NCBI GenBank assembly: GCA_017481745.1
Contig: JAFUOV010000009.1
Coordinates: 194,823 to 258,822 of the forward strand
Reading direction: 5' to 3'
Source: Bacteroidaceae bacterium
GTDB lineage: Bacteria; Bacteroidota; Bacteroidia; Bacteroidales; Barnesiellaceae_A
DNA length: 64,000 bases
In this document: positions 9,729 to 18,190 of the stretch, piece by piece
Position numbering within the stretch: position 1 is the first letter of the stretch
Layout: the number at the start of each line of letters is the position of its first letter
The notes under the pieces: model-generated
The model's database searches: none
What the model was told of the DNA's origin: nothing
Seen by the model: only the letters and a program-made list of their open reading frames with translations
Translations under genes and position numbers: made by a program

Positions 9729-11462
9729 ATGAAGCGATTATTGTTCCTTTTGATGGTGATTGTAGCATTGACGTCGTGCAATGAGGGTAGCCTCATTACT
9801 ACCGAAATGCCACCTGAGATTATTATTGATAATACGTCGGGAGTGTATACCACCAAGGTAGACCGTCCTATAACTATCACACCCCAATATAAGTATGTCG
9901 AAGATGCTTTGTATCAGTGGAGCGTAGAGGGGTATGACGGTTATATACAATCGGTAAACGAGCCTTCGTTTACATTTACGTCGAGCGAGGTGGGCAGCTA
10001 TTATGTGCAGGTGAAGGTTACCACCGACTATGGTACTGACCGCGAGGAGGTGCGTATTGATGTGGTAGACCTTGAGATACCCACAATCTCGATGATGGGA
10101 ACACAACGTGACTATACAATACAACAAGGTTATGAATTGATGTTTGCTCCTACGGTGAAGGCGACTTCGATACCTACCACCTATTGCTGGACACTCAATG
10201 GCGTGATGGTCAGTGAGGAACTTACCTATACCTTCTGTAGCGAGGAGTTGGGCGACTATGTGCTTGCTTTTGCTGCCGAGAATGAAGATGGTCGCGATGA
10301 GGTCGTACTCAATATAAGGGTGTGTACGCCCGATCAGATGCCTTTCTCGTGGCGTTTTGACCAGACGACCTACAACTATGCCATCGGTCGCAGCATACGT
10401 ATTATGCCTGCCGAGGTGGTCAATGGCGAAGGTGCTGTGTATAGCTGGGTAGTCGATGGCGTAACAATGCAAGAGGGTAACTCGTCTACTTGGATATGCG
10501 ACCTTGCACAAGAGGGTGCGCATAGAGTGCAAGCTATTGCAACGGTGGTAAAGGATGATGCGCAAATAACCGTAACGCAAGAACTTGTGGTGAATGTGTG
10601 TGCGCCCGAAGGCACATATCGTCGTGCAGCTCATGCAGCATCGTCGGCACAATGGAATAAGGTTTATGAATATACGCCTGCCCCCGGACAATTCATTAAT
10701 GAAACAGCAACCGGTGGCTTTGACGGTACACAGACTACTGCCGAGGTTGCATGTTTGTATGCCGAACAGCGTATGTTGGCAGACAATTGGGTGTCGTTGG
10801 GTGGCTTTGGCGGTTATATAGTTGTAGGATTTGACCATAGTATAGCCAACAATAACGGTTATGATTTTGCCGTAAAAGGCAATTGTTTTGCCAACTCGAG
10901 CGAGCCCGGTGTTGTATGGGTGATGCAAGATGAGAATGGCGACGGATTGCCCAATGATACATGGTACGAATTGCGAGGTAGTGAGAGTGGTGCTGCTACA
11001 ACCATTCAAGATTATGCCATAACTTATTATCGTCCCGAGGCAGCCGGTATGCCTGTTCAGTGGAGCGACAATCAAGGAAATAATGGACAGATAGAGTATC
11101 TGGCGGCATTCCATTCGCAAGACTATTACTATCCCATGTGGGTCGAAGCCGATGCATATACCTTGCGCGGAACGTTGTTGGAATCGCGTTGCTACGATAA
11201 GTCGGGCAATGGTAGTTATTGGGTATTACCCGAGTATGATTGGGGCTATGTCGATAATTATAGTGCCACCGACTGCAACCGCGAAGGCGATAAAGCCAAT
11301 ACGTTTGATATATCGAATGCTGTCAATTATGCCGGACAAGTTATAGCCTTGCAATACGTCGACTTTGTGAAGGTGCAGACTGCTGTTAATGCGCAATGTG
11401 GATGGATAGGTGAAAACTCGACCGAAGTTACCGGTATGTACGATTGCGGTATAAATAATTGA
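9729..11462 (+). CDS. Lipoprotein with three PKD-like repeats, B12 locus
   Basis: A 577-residue lipoprotein with signal peptide and lipobox LTSC (Cys17). Residues about 35-290 hold three Ig/PKD-like repeats of about 85 residues, each with a Y-W core followed by a G-x-Y-x-V-type strand (YQWSVEGYDG, YCWTLNGVMV, YSWVVDGVTM). The C-terminal 280 residues form a distinct domain rich in Gly, Trp and Tyr, with VVGFDHSIANNNGYDFAVKG and a DENGDGLPNDTWYEL loop that looks like a calcium-binding turn. The stop overlaps a possible TTG start for the next gene, and the next ATG is 8 bases on, so translation may be coupled. The position within a riboswitch-controlled cobalamin operon suggests a surface accessory of B12 capture; the exact role is unknown. 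Confidence 0.68.
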   Translation: MKRLLFLLMVIVALTSCNEGSLITTEMPPEIIIDNTSGVYTTKVDRPITITPQYKYVEDALYQWSVEGYDGYIQSVNEPSFTFTSSEVGSYYVQVKVTTDYGTDREEVRIDVVDLEIPTISMMGTQRDYTIQQGYELMFAPTVKATSIPTTYCWTLNGVMVSEELTYTFCSEELGDYVLAFAAENEDGRDEVVLNIRVCTPDQMPFSWRFDQTTYNYAIGRSIRIMPAEVVNGEGAVYSWVVDGVTMQEGNSSTWICDLAQEGAHRVQAIATVVKDDAQITVTQELVVNVCAPEGTYRRAAHAASSAQWNKVYEYTPAPGQFINETATGGFDGTQTTAEVACLYAEQRMLADNWVSLGGFGGYIVVGFDHSIANNNGYDFAVKGNCFANSSEPGVVWVMQDENGDGLPNDTWYELRGSESGAATTIQDYAITYYRPEAAGMPVQWSDNQGNNGQIEYLAAFHSQDYYYPMWVEADAYTLRGTLLESRCYDKSGNGSYWVLPEYDWGYVDNYSATDCNREGDKANTFDISNAVNYAGQVIALQYVDFVKVQTAVNAQCGWIGENSTEVTGMYDCGINN

Positions 11463-11470
11463 AAAGAGAA

Positions 11471-12535
11471 ATGAAAAGACGATTGGTCGCAATAGTGTCG
11501 GTTGTAGCTCTACTGCTGTGCAGCGGTTGTATGAAGTGGGAGTATGGCATTGAGGAGGAATTTGCCGTAGGTGGCGATGGGGTTTTTATCACCAACGAAG
11601 GCAACTTTCAATATGGTAATGCATCGCTGTCGTACTACGACCCTACGACAATGACCGTAGAGAACGAGGTGTTCTACCGAGCCAATGCCATGAAACTTGG
11701 CGATGTGGCACAGTCGATGGTGATACATGACAATGTGGGGTGGGTGATAGTGAACAACTCGCATGTCGTTTTTGCCATAGACCTCACTACGTTCAAGGAG
11801 CGCGGTCGCATTGTCAACCTCACATCGCCTCGTTATATGCACTTCCTCTCGGACGAGAAGGCTTACATAACGCAGTTGTGGGACAATCGCATCTTTATTG
11901 TCAATCCCAAGCGATATGAGATAACCGGTTATATTGAGTGCCCCGATATGACCATGGAGACCGGCTCGACCGAACAGATGGTGCAGTATGGCAAATATGT
12001 ATATGTAAATTGCTGGTCGTACCAAAATCGTATTCTCAAGATAGATACCGAGACCGACCGCGTGGTAGATGAGTTGGTTGTTGGTATACAACCGACATCG
12101 CTGGTGCTTGACAAAAACAATAAGATGTGGACTATCACCGATGGCGGATATGAAAATTCGCCCTACGGATATGAAGCCCCGACACTATATTGTATTGATG
12201 CCGAGACGTTTACGATAGAGAAATCATTCCGTTTCAGACTGGGCGATGAGGCATCCGAGTTGCAGCTCAATCGTGCGGGTGATATGCTCTATTGGCTCAA
12301 TGATGATGTGTGGGCAATGTCGGTCGATGATGACCGATTGCCGGTGCGCCCCTTCTTGGAGAGTCGCGGTACGATATATTATGGCTTGACGGTAAGTCCT
12401 GCCAATGGCGATGTGTATGTAGCAGATGCCATAGACTACCAGCAGCCCGGCAAGATATATCGCTATGCAAGCGATGGTGTGTTGCAAGATGAGTTTTATG
12501 CCGGTATTATACCGGGCGCATTTTGTTGGAAGTAG
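11471..12535 (+). CDS. btuG: BtuG-like surface lipoprotein, seven-bladed beta-propeller (YncE/DUF5074 type)
   Basis: A 354-residue lipoprotein starting at ATG 11471 (a TTG at 11459 overlaps the previous stop and is less likely). The signal peptide ends in lipobox CSGC. After it come about seven repeated blade-like units of roughly 45 residues, visible as V-F-x-I-D/N-strand patterns: VFITNEGNFQ, HVVFAIDLTTF, RIFIVNPKRYE, RILKIDTETDRV, TLYCIDAETF, DVYVADAIDY. This is the plan of BtuG, which in Bacteroides binds cobalamin very tightly and sits as a lid on BtuB. It lies 10 bases before the BtuB-like gene. The fold call is strong; the cobalamin role rests on the riboswitch and on the neighbouring receptor. 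Confidence 0.85.
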   Translation: MKRRLVAIVSVVALLLCSGCMKWEYGIEEEFAVGGDGVFITNEGNFQYGNASLSYYDPTTMTVENEVFYRANAMKLGDVAQSMVIHDNVGWVIVNNSHVVFAIDLTTFKERGRIVNLTSPRYMHFLSDEKAYITQLWDNRIFIVNPKRYEITGYIECPDMTMETGSTEQMVQYGKYVYVNCWSYQNRILKIDTETDRVVDELVVGIQPTSLVLDKNNKMWTITDGGYENSPYGYEAPTLYCIDAETFTIEKSFRFRLGDEASELQLNRAGDMLYWLNDDVWAMSVDDDRLPVRPFLESRGTIYYGLTVSPANGDVYVADAIDYQQPGKIYRYASDGVLQDEFYAGIIPGAFCWK

Positions 12536-12545
12536 GAGGTAGCAG

Positions 12546-14591
12546 ATGATGAAAGAGAGATTGTTACTATGTCTCGTTATGTTATTGCCACTTGCGATGT
12601 ATGCGCAAAGTGAAGGTGTGGCAGATAAAGAGTTTGCTATCTCGGAAGTAACGGTATATGGACGTCGCCCGATGAAGGAGATAGGTACACAACTTACCAA
12701 ACTCGACTCGGTTGCCCTGAAAGAGAATATAGCCCTCTCAATGGCCGATGTGTTGGCTTTCAACTCCTCTATTTTTGTTAAGAATTATGGTCGAGCAACT
12801 CTCTCGACGGTTGCTTTTCGTGGAACGTCGGCATCGCACACGCAGGTAACGTGGAACGGCATGAAGATAAACAACCCCATGCTGGGTATGACCGACTTCT
12901 CGATGATACCCTCGTATTTTATAGACGATGCCTCGCTCTTGCATGGTACGTCGTCGGTCAATGAAGTCGGTGGCGGATTGGGTGGCGCTGTGAAACTCTC
13001 TACCAAGCCGGCAAAGAATGTGGGCTTCGGTGTGCAATATATTCAAGGTATAGGCTCGTTCAGCACGTTTGACGAGTTTTTGCGATTGACCTATGGCGAT
13101 GAGCATTGGCAAGTATCGACCCGAGCTGTCTACTCGTCGTCGCCCAATGACTATAAGTATCGCAACCGCGATAAAAAGATAAATGTGTATGATGAGGATA
13201 TGAATATTGTAGACCAATATTATCCCATCGAGCGCAACAAAAGCGGTTCGTTCAAGGATCTGCACATACTGCAAGAGGTGTATTACAATACCGGCAAGGG
13301 CGATTGCTTGGGGTTGAATGCTTGGTATATCAACTCCAATCGTGAGTTGCCCATGCTTACGGTAGACTATGGCGATGATACCGAGTTTGACAACCGACAG
13401 CGCGAAGAGACATTCCGCGGTGTACTCTCTTGGGAGCACTTGCGCGAGAAGTGGAAACTGAAGGCAAAGGCTGTGTATCTGTATACATGGATGGCATACG
13501 ACTATAAGCGCGACCTGGGTAATGGAGTGATGGCAACGATGACCGAGTCGCGTAGCAATATCAATACCGTAGCGGGTCATGTCGATAGCGAGTATTTCTT
13601 GAATGATAAATGGCTCTTTACTGTATCGCTCAATGCCAACCAGCACTTTGTAGAGAGTCGCGACAAAAACATTATATCGCAAGAGGGCGACCGCGCTGTT
13701 GTGGGCTATGACCAGAGCCGTTTTGAAATGTCGGGCTCAATCTCTGCCAAGTGGCAACCCATCAGCCGGCTTGGAATGTCGGTGGTGTTGCGCGAGGAGT
13801 TGGTGGGAACGAAGTGGAGCCCTATCATCCCTGCATTCTTTATAGACGGTGTATTGCTTGAACAAGGTAATATTACAGCCAAGGCATCGGTGTCGCGCAA
13901 CTTCCGCAGTCCTACACTCAACGACCTCTATACCGTACCCGGTGGTAATCCCAACCTTAAGAGTGAGCATGGCTGGACCTACGATGCCGGCTTGTCGTTT
14001 GCCGTAGGTCGCGACGGGCTCTATTCGTTGACCGGCTCGGTGAGTTGGTTCGAGTCTTTTATAAAAGATTGGATTATATGGTTGCCTACCACTCAAGGCT
14101 TTTTCTCACCGCGCAACATCAAGGACGTGCATGCCTATGGTGTAGAGGCGCAAGCCAACCTCGGGTTGACGTTGCCCAAGGATTGGACCATAGACCTATC
14201 AGGTACGTTCTCGTGGACACCTTCGATAAACGAAGGCGAGCCTATCTCGGCAGCCGACCAATCGGTGGGTAAACAGTTGCCTTATGTGCCCGAGTTCTCA
14301 TCGTCGGTGATAGGGCGGTTGTCGTGGCGTAAGTGGACCTTTACCTACAAATGGTGCTATTATAGCGAGCGATATACCATGTCTAACAATGATGTGTCGT
14401 TCTCAGGCAAATTGCCCGAATATTTTATGAGTAATATCTCGCTCGAGAAGTTGCTCACGTTTAAGTTTATGGACTTGTCGCTCAAGGGTGTTATCAATAA
14501 TCTCTTTGACGAGGAGTACCTGTCGGTGCTTTCGCGCCCCATGCCCGGCATCAACTTTGAACTCTTTATCGGTATTACCCCCAAGTGGTAA
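12546..14591 (+). CDS. btuB: BtuB-like TonB-dependent outer-membrane receptor for cobalamin
   Basis: A 681-residue TonB-dependent transporter: signal peptide to about residue 21, a candidate TonB-box/plug start (EFAISEVTVYGRR), a plug domain to about 160 containing SMADVLAFNSSIFVKNYG and the AFRGTSASHTQVTWNG segment, then a 22-strand type barrel with a C-terminal aromatic-rich end (LFIGITPKW). No SusD partner is present and there is no N-terminal carboxypeptidase-like domain, as expected of the BtuB group rather than glycan transporters. It is the last gene of the riboswitch operon. BtuF/BtuC/BtuD for inner-membrane transfer are not in this window. A hairpin terminator follows. Confidence 0.88.
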   Translation: MMKERLLLCLVMLLPLAMYAQSEGVADKEFAISEVTVYGRRPMKEIGTQLTKLDSVALKENIALSMADVLAFNSSIFVKNYGRATLSTVAFRGTSASHTQVTWNGMKINNPMLGMTDFSMIPSYFIDDASLLHGTSSVNEVGGGLGGAVKLSTKPAKNVGFGVQYIQGIGSFSTFDEFLRLTYGDEHWQVSTRAVYSSSPNDYKYRNRDKKINVYDEDMNIVDQYYPIERNKSGSFKDLHILQEVYYNTGKGDCLGLNAWYINSNRELPMLTVDYGDDTEFDNRQREETFRGVLSWEHLREKWKLKAKAVYLYTWMAYDYKRDLGNGVMATMTESRSNINTVAGHVDSEYFLNDKWLFTVSLNANQHFVESRDKNIISQEGDRAVVGYDQSRFEMSGSISAKWQPISRLGMSVVLREELVGTKWSPIIPAFFIDGVLLEQGNITAKASVSRNFRSPTLNDLYTVPGGNPNLKSEHGWTYDAGLSFAVGRDGLYSLTGSVSWFESFIKDWIIWLPTTQGFFSPRNIKDVHAYGVEAQANLGLTLPKDWTIDLSGTFSWTPSINEGEPISAADQSVGKQLPYVPEFSSSVIGRLSWRKWTFTYKWCYYSERYTMSNNDVSFSGKLPEYFMSNISLEKLLTFKFMDLSLKGVINNLFDEEYLSVLSRPMPGINFELFIGITPKW

Positions 14592-14665
14592 TTATTGCCA
14601 AGACCATGAGCATAATAGTATGATGAGAATATTGTGTCGATAATTGCCATGGAGCATGATAAAAA

Positions 14666-14697
14666 CAAAGAGGTTGTGTCGCCGACACAACCTCTTG
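14666..14697. terminator. Bidirectional hairpin terminator between btuB and a small lipoprotein gene
   Basis: AAGAGGTTGTGTCG pairs with CGACACAACCTCTT around a very short loop, flanked by A-rich sequence on the left and T-rich on the right. The two flanking genes converge, so it can serve both. Confidence 0.8.
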
Positions 14698-14720
14698 TAT
14701 TAAAAAGCTTTATGGATAAA

Positions 14721-14978
14721 TTATTCAGCTTTACATTCTACAGAAACGCCTTCTTCGAGCTCAGCGTCTTCCATGAACAAAGCAGTCAATTGTTTGCAGT
14801 TGTCAACACCATAATCAGCTGTCAACCAACCACCTTCACCATATTCTACTTTAAGACCGTCTACGTCAACTTTGAATTCGCAGTAGCAAGAATCTTCAAT
14901 AGGCTCCTCGCAAGAAGTAAAGAATGCACCCATGCTGAACAATGAAACGAGTGCTACGAACATAAATTTCTTTTTCAT
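14721..14978 (-). CDS. Small cysteine-containing lipoprotein, unknown function
   Basis: An 85-residue protein with a clear lipoprotein signal (MKKKFMFVALVSLF then FFTSC, Cys23). The mature part is about 62 residues, acidic, and has four further cysteines (CYC near residues 31-33, one in DNCKQL, and one in VECKAE at the end), so it could carry disulfides. It contains SEC-exported, periplasm- or surface-type sequence and no recognised domain. It points towards btuB and shares a terminator with it but is transcribed from its own strand; a TATCTTTG -7-like box lies at 15034-15041. I see no link to B12. Function unknown. Confidence 0.7.
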   Translation of the reverse strand: MKKKFMFVALVSLFSMGAFFTSCEEPIEDSCYCEFKVDVDGLKVEYGEGGWLTADYGVDNCKQLTALFMEDAELEEGVSVECKAE

Positions 14979-15175
14979 GTCTTTTTTGTTTTTGAGTTTA
15001 TAAAAGTGTGAAATTCTCTCGTATGTTAAAGCACAAAGATATTTATTAATATTGTATTTGTTTTGTTTTTAAATGTTAAATATCTTTAATACTTTATTTG
15101 GCTGCTTTCTTTTACACTACCATAGTCTAATGTAGTGTCGAATAGCTTGCTTTGTAGTGTTTACAAGCGTACAAT

Positions 15176-15880
15176 TTATAATATTTGCATCACTTTGTCG
15201 AGGCTGTCGACGGTGTGTTGAGGCTGCTTGTCGGTGATGCCTCGATGGTTGCGGTCGAAGTATATTTGTCCCCAACCGGCATTGATGGCACCGAGTATGT
15301 CGGCATCGTAGTTGTCGCCAATAAGCAGCGTTTCGTTGGCATTGCTGTTGGTTACTTGCAGTGCGTAGTCGAATAGGCGACGGTCGGGCTTGTTGATACC
15401 AATCTCGTCGGATAGAACTATGCGTGAGAAGTATTGAGCGATGCCTGCCGATTGCAACTTGCGCTGTTGTACCTCGATAAATCCGTTGCTGATGATATAG
15501 AGATTGTAGCCACGATTTTTGAGGTATTGCAGCAACTCGACGGCGTACGGCACGAGTTGTGTCTGCTCGGCAAGTATGTCCAAGTAGTACTTGTTCATGC
15601 GTGCCGCCAAAGTGTTGTCGGGGTCGGGGTAGTCGATGCTGCGCAACAAGTGAGCATAGCGCTCCACCACGAGAAAATCTTTGTCAATCTTGCCATGGTG
15701 GTAAAGCGCCCACAACTCGCTGTTCTTGGCATAGTATCGTTGCGCAAACAACTCGTAGTTGGGGTATATGCGCGCTATATCGAGGTCGTGATACATCACT
15801 TCGAGAGCTACGTGCGAGTTGGCAGTAAAATCCCAAATGGTGTCGTCGAGGTCGATAAATATATTGCGGTATTGTGTCAT
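15176..15880 (-). CDS. HAD-family nucleotidase, YjjG type
   Basis: A 234-residue haloacid-dehalogenase hydrolase. Motif I is FIDLDDTIWDF (nucleophile and acid/base Asp), motif II is IISNG, motif III is the Lys in INKPDRRLF, and motif IV is LIGDNYDADILGA. A helical cap lies between motifs I and II (about residues 18-110). DDTIWDF and the C1 cap resemble YjjG, a pyrimidine 5'-nucleotidase that removes non-canonical nucleotides. It follows ddh by 27 bases on the same strand and is likely cotranscribed. Substrate assignment within HAD proteins is uncertain. Confidence 0.85.
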   Translation of the reverse strand: MTQYRNIFIDLDDTIWDFTANSHVALEVMYHDLDIARIYPNYELFAQRYYAKNSELWALYHHGKIDKDFLVVERYAHLLRSIDYPDPDNTLAARMNKYYLDILAEQTQLVPYAVELLQYLKNRGYNLYIISNGFIEVQQRKLQSAGIAQYFSRIVLSDEIGINKPDRRLFDYALQVTNSNANETLLIGDNYDADILGAINAGWGQIYFDRNHRGITDKQPQHTVDSLDKVMQIL

Positions 15881-15907
15881 GAGCGTGTTGTGGGTGTGTG
15901 GTTGCTG

Positions 15908-16795
15908 TTATACCAAGTGAGCAATGAGTTCTTCACGATCGCCCGGAAGGAGGTCTATCACCGGTATCTCTACCATAGTGTATGCTCCCGGTTGTTGTTT
16001 CATCGAAGCGCGTGCAACGTTCACGAGCATTTGAGCTGTCAGTGCAGGGTTATTGATGCTCATGTTGAAGTCGAAACGTTGGTTTTGTGTCTTGCCCGAT
16101 ACACCTTTGCGCACCATATTAACGCCATGTCCCATGTCTTTTACTTCGTCGACGCTATTTACCTGAATTACATGTGTTTCGTCATTAACGAAGTAGGGGT
16201 CTGTTTTTATTTTCTGTGCTACTTCGGTGAGATTGTAACCCTCATGCAATTCGACATAAACCATGCGACGGTGAATACCTGTTCCAAGCGGTATTGTCAT
16301 AGATAGAGCCGCTTTGACACCCTTAATGGCTTTGACTGCGACGGTGTGTCCCATGCTCATGCCGGGACCAAAGTTGGTATAAGTGATGCCTTTGGGAGCG
16401 CATGCTTGAAGCAATGTGCGAACAACCGAGTCGCTGCCCGGATCCCAACCGGCAGATATGATAGAAACCTTGCCACATTCGCGGGCTTTCTTGTCGAGTG
16501 AACGGCGAAGAGCTACAATCCCGGTGTGGATATCGAAACTATCGACAGTGTTCATGCCCAAGGCAAGAGCCTTCAAGGCATATTCTTCGACTTTGCGTGT
16601 AGGGGTACAGAGTATTGCCACGTCGGCATCGAGTTGCGACAAGTCGTTGGTGACTTTATAAGCTTTCAATTCGTCGGGAATGTTACTGCAATCGCGACGT
16701 ACTACACCTGCAATCTCGAAATCGGGTGCTTCACGTAATGCCTCTAACACATAGCTACCTATATTTCCGTAGCCTACAACTGCTGCTTTTATCAT
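15908..16795 (-). CDS. ddh: meso-Diaminopimelate D-dehydrogenase
   Basis: A 295-residue enzyme that makes meso-diaminopimelate from tetrahydrodipicolinate, NADPH and ammonia, bypassing the acylation branch of the lysine/peptidoglycan pathway. The N-terminus carries the dinucleotide-binding motif VVGYGNIGSYVLEAL followed by GVVRRD. Characteristic Ddh segments follow: AILCTPTRKVEEYA, GMNTVDSFDIHTGI, SAGWDPGSDSVVRTL, and GPGMSMGHTVAVKAIKGV. Length and motifs fit the family exactly. It heads a two-gene unit with the HAD phosphatase. A TAATTTTG -7-like box lies at 16821-16828 on the minus strand. Confidence 0.95.
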   Translation of the reverse strand: MIKAAVVGYGNIGSYVLEALREAPDFEIAGVVRRDCSNIPDELKAYKVTNDLSQLDADVAILCTPTRKVEEYALKALALGMNTVDSFDIHTGIVALRRSLDKKARECGKVSIISAGWDPGSDSVVRTLLQACAPKGITYTNFGPGMSMGHTVAVKAIKGVKAALSMTIPLGTGIHRRMVYVELHEGYNLTEVAQKIKTDPYFVNDETHVIQVNSVDEVKDMGHGVNMVRKGVSGKTQNQRFDFNMSINNPALTAQMLVNVARASMKQQPGAYTMVEIPVIDLLPGDREELIAHLV

Positions 16796-17068
16796 AATAA
16801 TATTGATTTAAATGTTGGCGCAAAATTATATATAAATTGAATAAATGGTTCTCTTGATGACCAATATTTTGAAGATTTTTTGAAAAAATAATTTTGCAAA
16901 ATAGTTGTTTGAAACGGGAGCGTTGAAAGGTGTAAAAAGCTTCTGAATTTTATGTTTTTTTGTACTTTTAGGAAATAAAAATTTTGCTTGTTTTATGTAA
17001 ATTTGCATGGCATATGTCATGCTCGTATAGTATGTTTTTGGTACTGAAAAAATATAAAACAATTATAG

Positions 17069-18187
17069 ATGAATCGTAAAATTTTGTTATTGTGTGCAGC
17101 CGTATGTTTGTTATTGACCGGCTGTGGCGAGAAGAAAGAGGAGAGTGCAAAGAAGTCGAATGACTATCCCTTGTTGACCATTTCGTTGAGCGACCGCGTG
17201 TTGGTGGCAGACTATACAGCTACCATAAAGGGTTGCCAGACGGTTGAGATACGCCCGCAGGTGAGTGGTATGATAACCGATATACACATTAATGAGGGTG
17301 ATGTTGTGGGCATGGGTAATGTGCTGTTTGTCATAGACCAAGCACCCTACGAAGCAGCCTATGAGATAGCTGTTGCCAATGTGAAGAGTGCCGAGGCAGC
17401 CCTCTCGACAGCACAGCTGATGCTCGATAGTAACAAAGAGTTGTATGAACAGGATGTTGTGTCGGAGTTTGACCTGATGATGGCTCGTAACGACTTGGCA
17501 GAGGCAGAGGCAAAATTGGCTCTAGCACAAGCCGAGGAGAACAATGCCCGCAACAACTTGTCGTATACCGAGGTGAAATCGCCCGTAAACGGTGTGGCAA
17601 GTATGATACCCTATCGTGTGGGTGCATTGGTAAACAGTAATATTGCCGAGCCGTTGGTTACGGTGTCGGACGACAGTCGTGTGTATGCCTACTTCTCAAT
17701 GGCAGAAAATCAGATGCTCGACCTAATACATCAATACGGCTCGTTGCAAAAGGCTATCAATGAGATGCCCGAGGTAGAGTTGCGCATGAGTAATGGCGAT
17801 ATTTATGAGCACAAAGGTCGCATCAATGCCATCAGTGGTACGATAAGTGCAAGTACCGGAGCGGTGAGTCTGCGAGCCGTATTCCCCAATCGAGGTCGTC
17901 TGTTGCGCGACGGTGGTAGTGGTACGGTGCTCATTCCGTCGGAGCGTAAAGATTGCATAGTGATACCGCAATCGGCTACCTACGAGTTGCAAGACCGCAT
18001 CTTTGTATATCGTGTTGTTGAGGGACGTGCCGTTTCTACTCAAATAGAAGTTGTGCCCCAAAACAATGGTGTAGAGTATATCGTAGAGAGTGGATTGCAA
18101 GAGGGCGATGTGATAGTTGCCGAAGGTGCAGGCTTGATACGCGAAGGAACTGTTGTAGTAGCAGATGCAAGTGCAGAGGAGGAGTAG
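17069..18187 (+). CDS. RND efflux periplasmic adaptor (AcrA/MexA type)
   Basis: A 372-residue membrane-fusion protein anchored as a lipoprotein (lipobox LLTGC, Cys19). It has the half-lipoyl motif (QTVEIRPQVSGMI then INEGDVVGMG), a long alpha-hairpin of about residues 100-165 rich in Ala/Glu (VKSAEAALSTAQ, AEAKLALAQAEE), the second lipoyl half (YTEVKSPVNGVAS), and beta-barrel/membrane-proximal domains. It bridges the RND pump and the outer-membrane channel encoded 3 and about 3,145 bases downstream. No dedicated regulator gene is adjacent; ddh lies divergently upstream. A TAAATTTG -7-like box is at 16998-17005. Confidence 0.93.
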   Translation: MNRKILLLCAAVCLLLTGCGEKKEESAKKSNDYPLLTISLSDRVLVADYTATIKGCQTVEIRPQVSGMITDIHINEGDVVGMGNVLFVIDQAPYEAAYEIAVANVKSAEAALSTAQLMLDSNKELYEQDVVSEFDLMMARNDLAEAEAKLALAQAEENNARNNLSYTEVKSPVNGVASMIPYRVGALVNSNIAEPLVTVSDDSRVYAYFSMAENQMLDLIHQYGSLQKAINEMPEVELRMSNGDIYEHKGRINAISGTISASTGAVSLRAVFPNRGRLLRDGGSGTVLIPSERKDCIVIPQSATYELQDRIFVYRVVEGRAVSTQIEVVPQNNGVEYIVESGLQEGDVIVAEGAGLIREGTVVVADASAEEE

Positions 18188-18190
18188 GGT

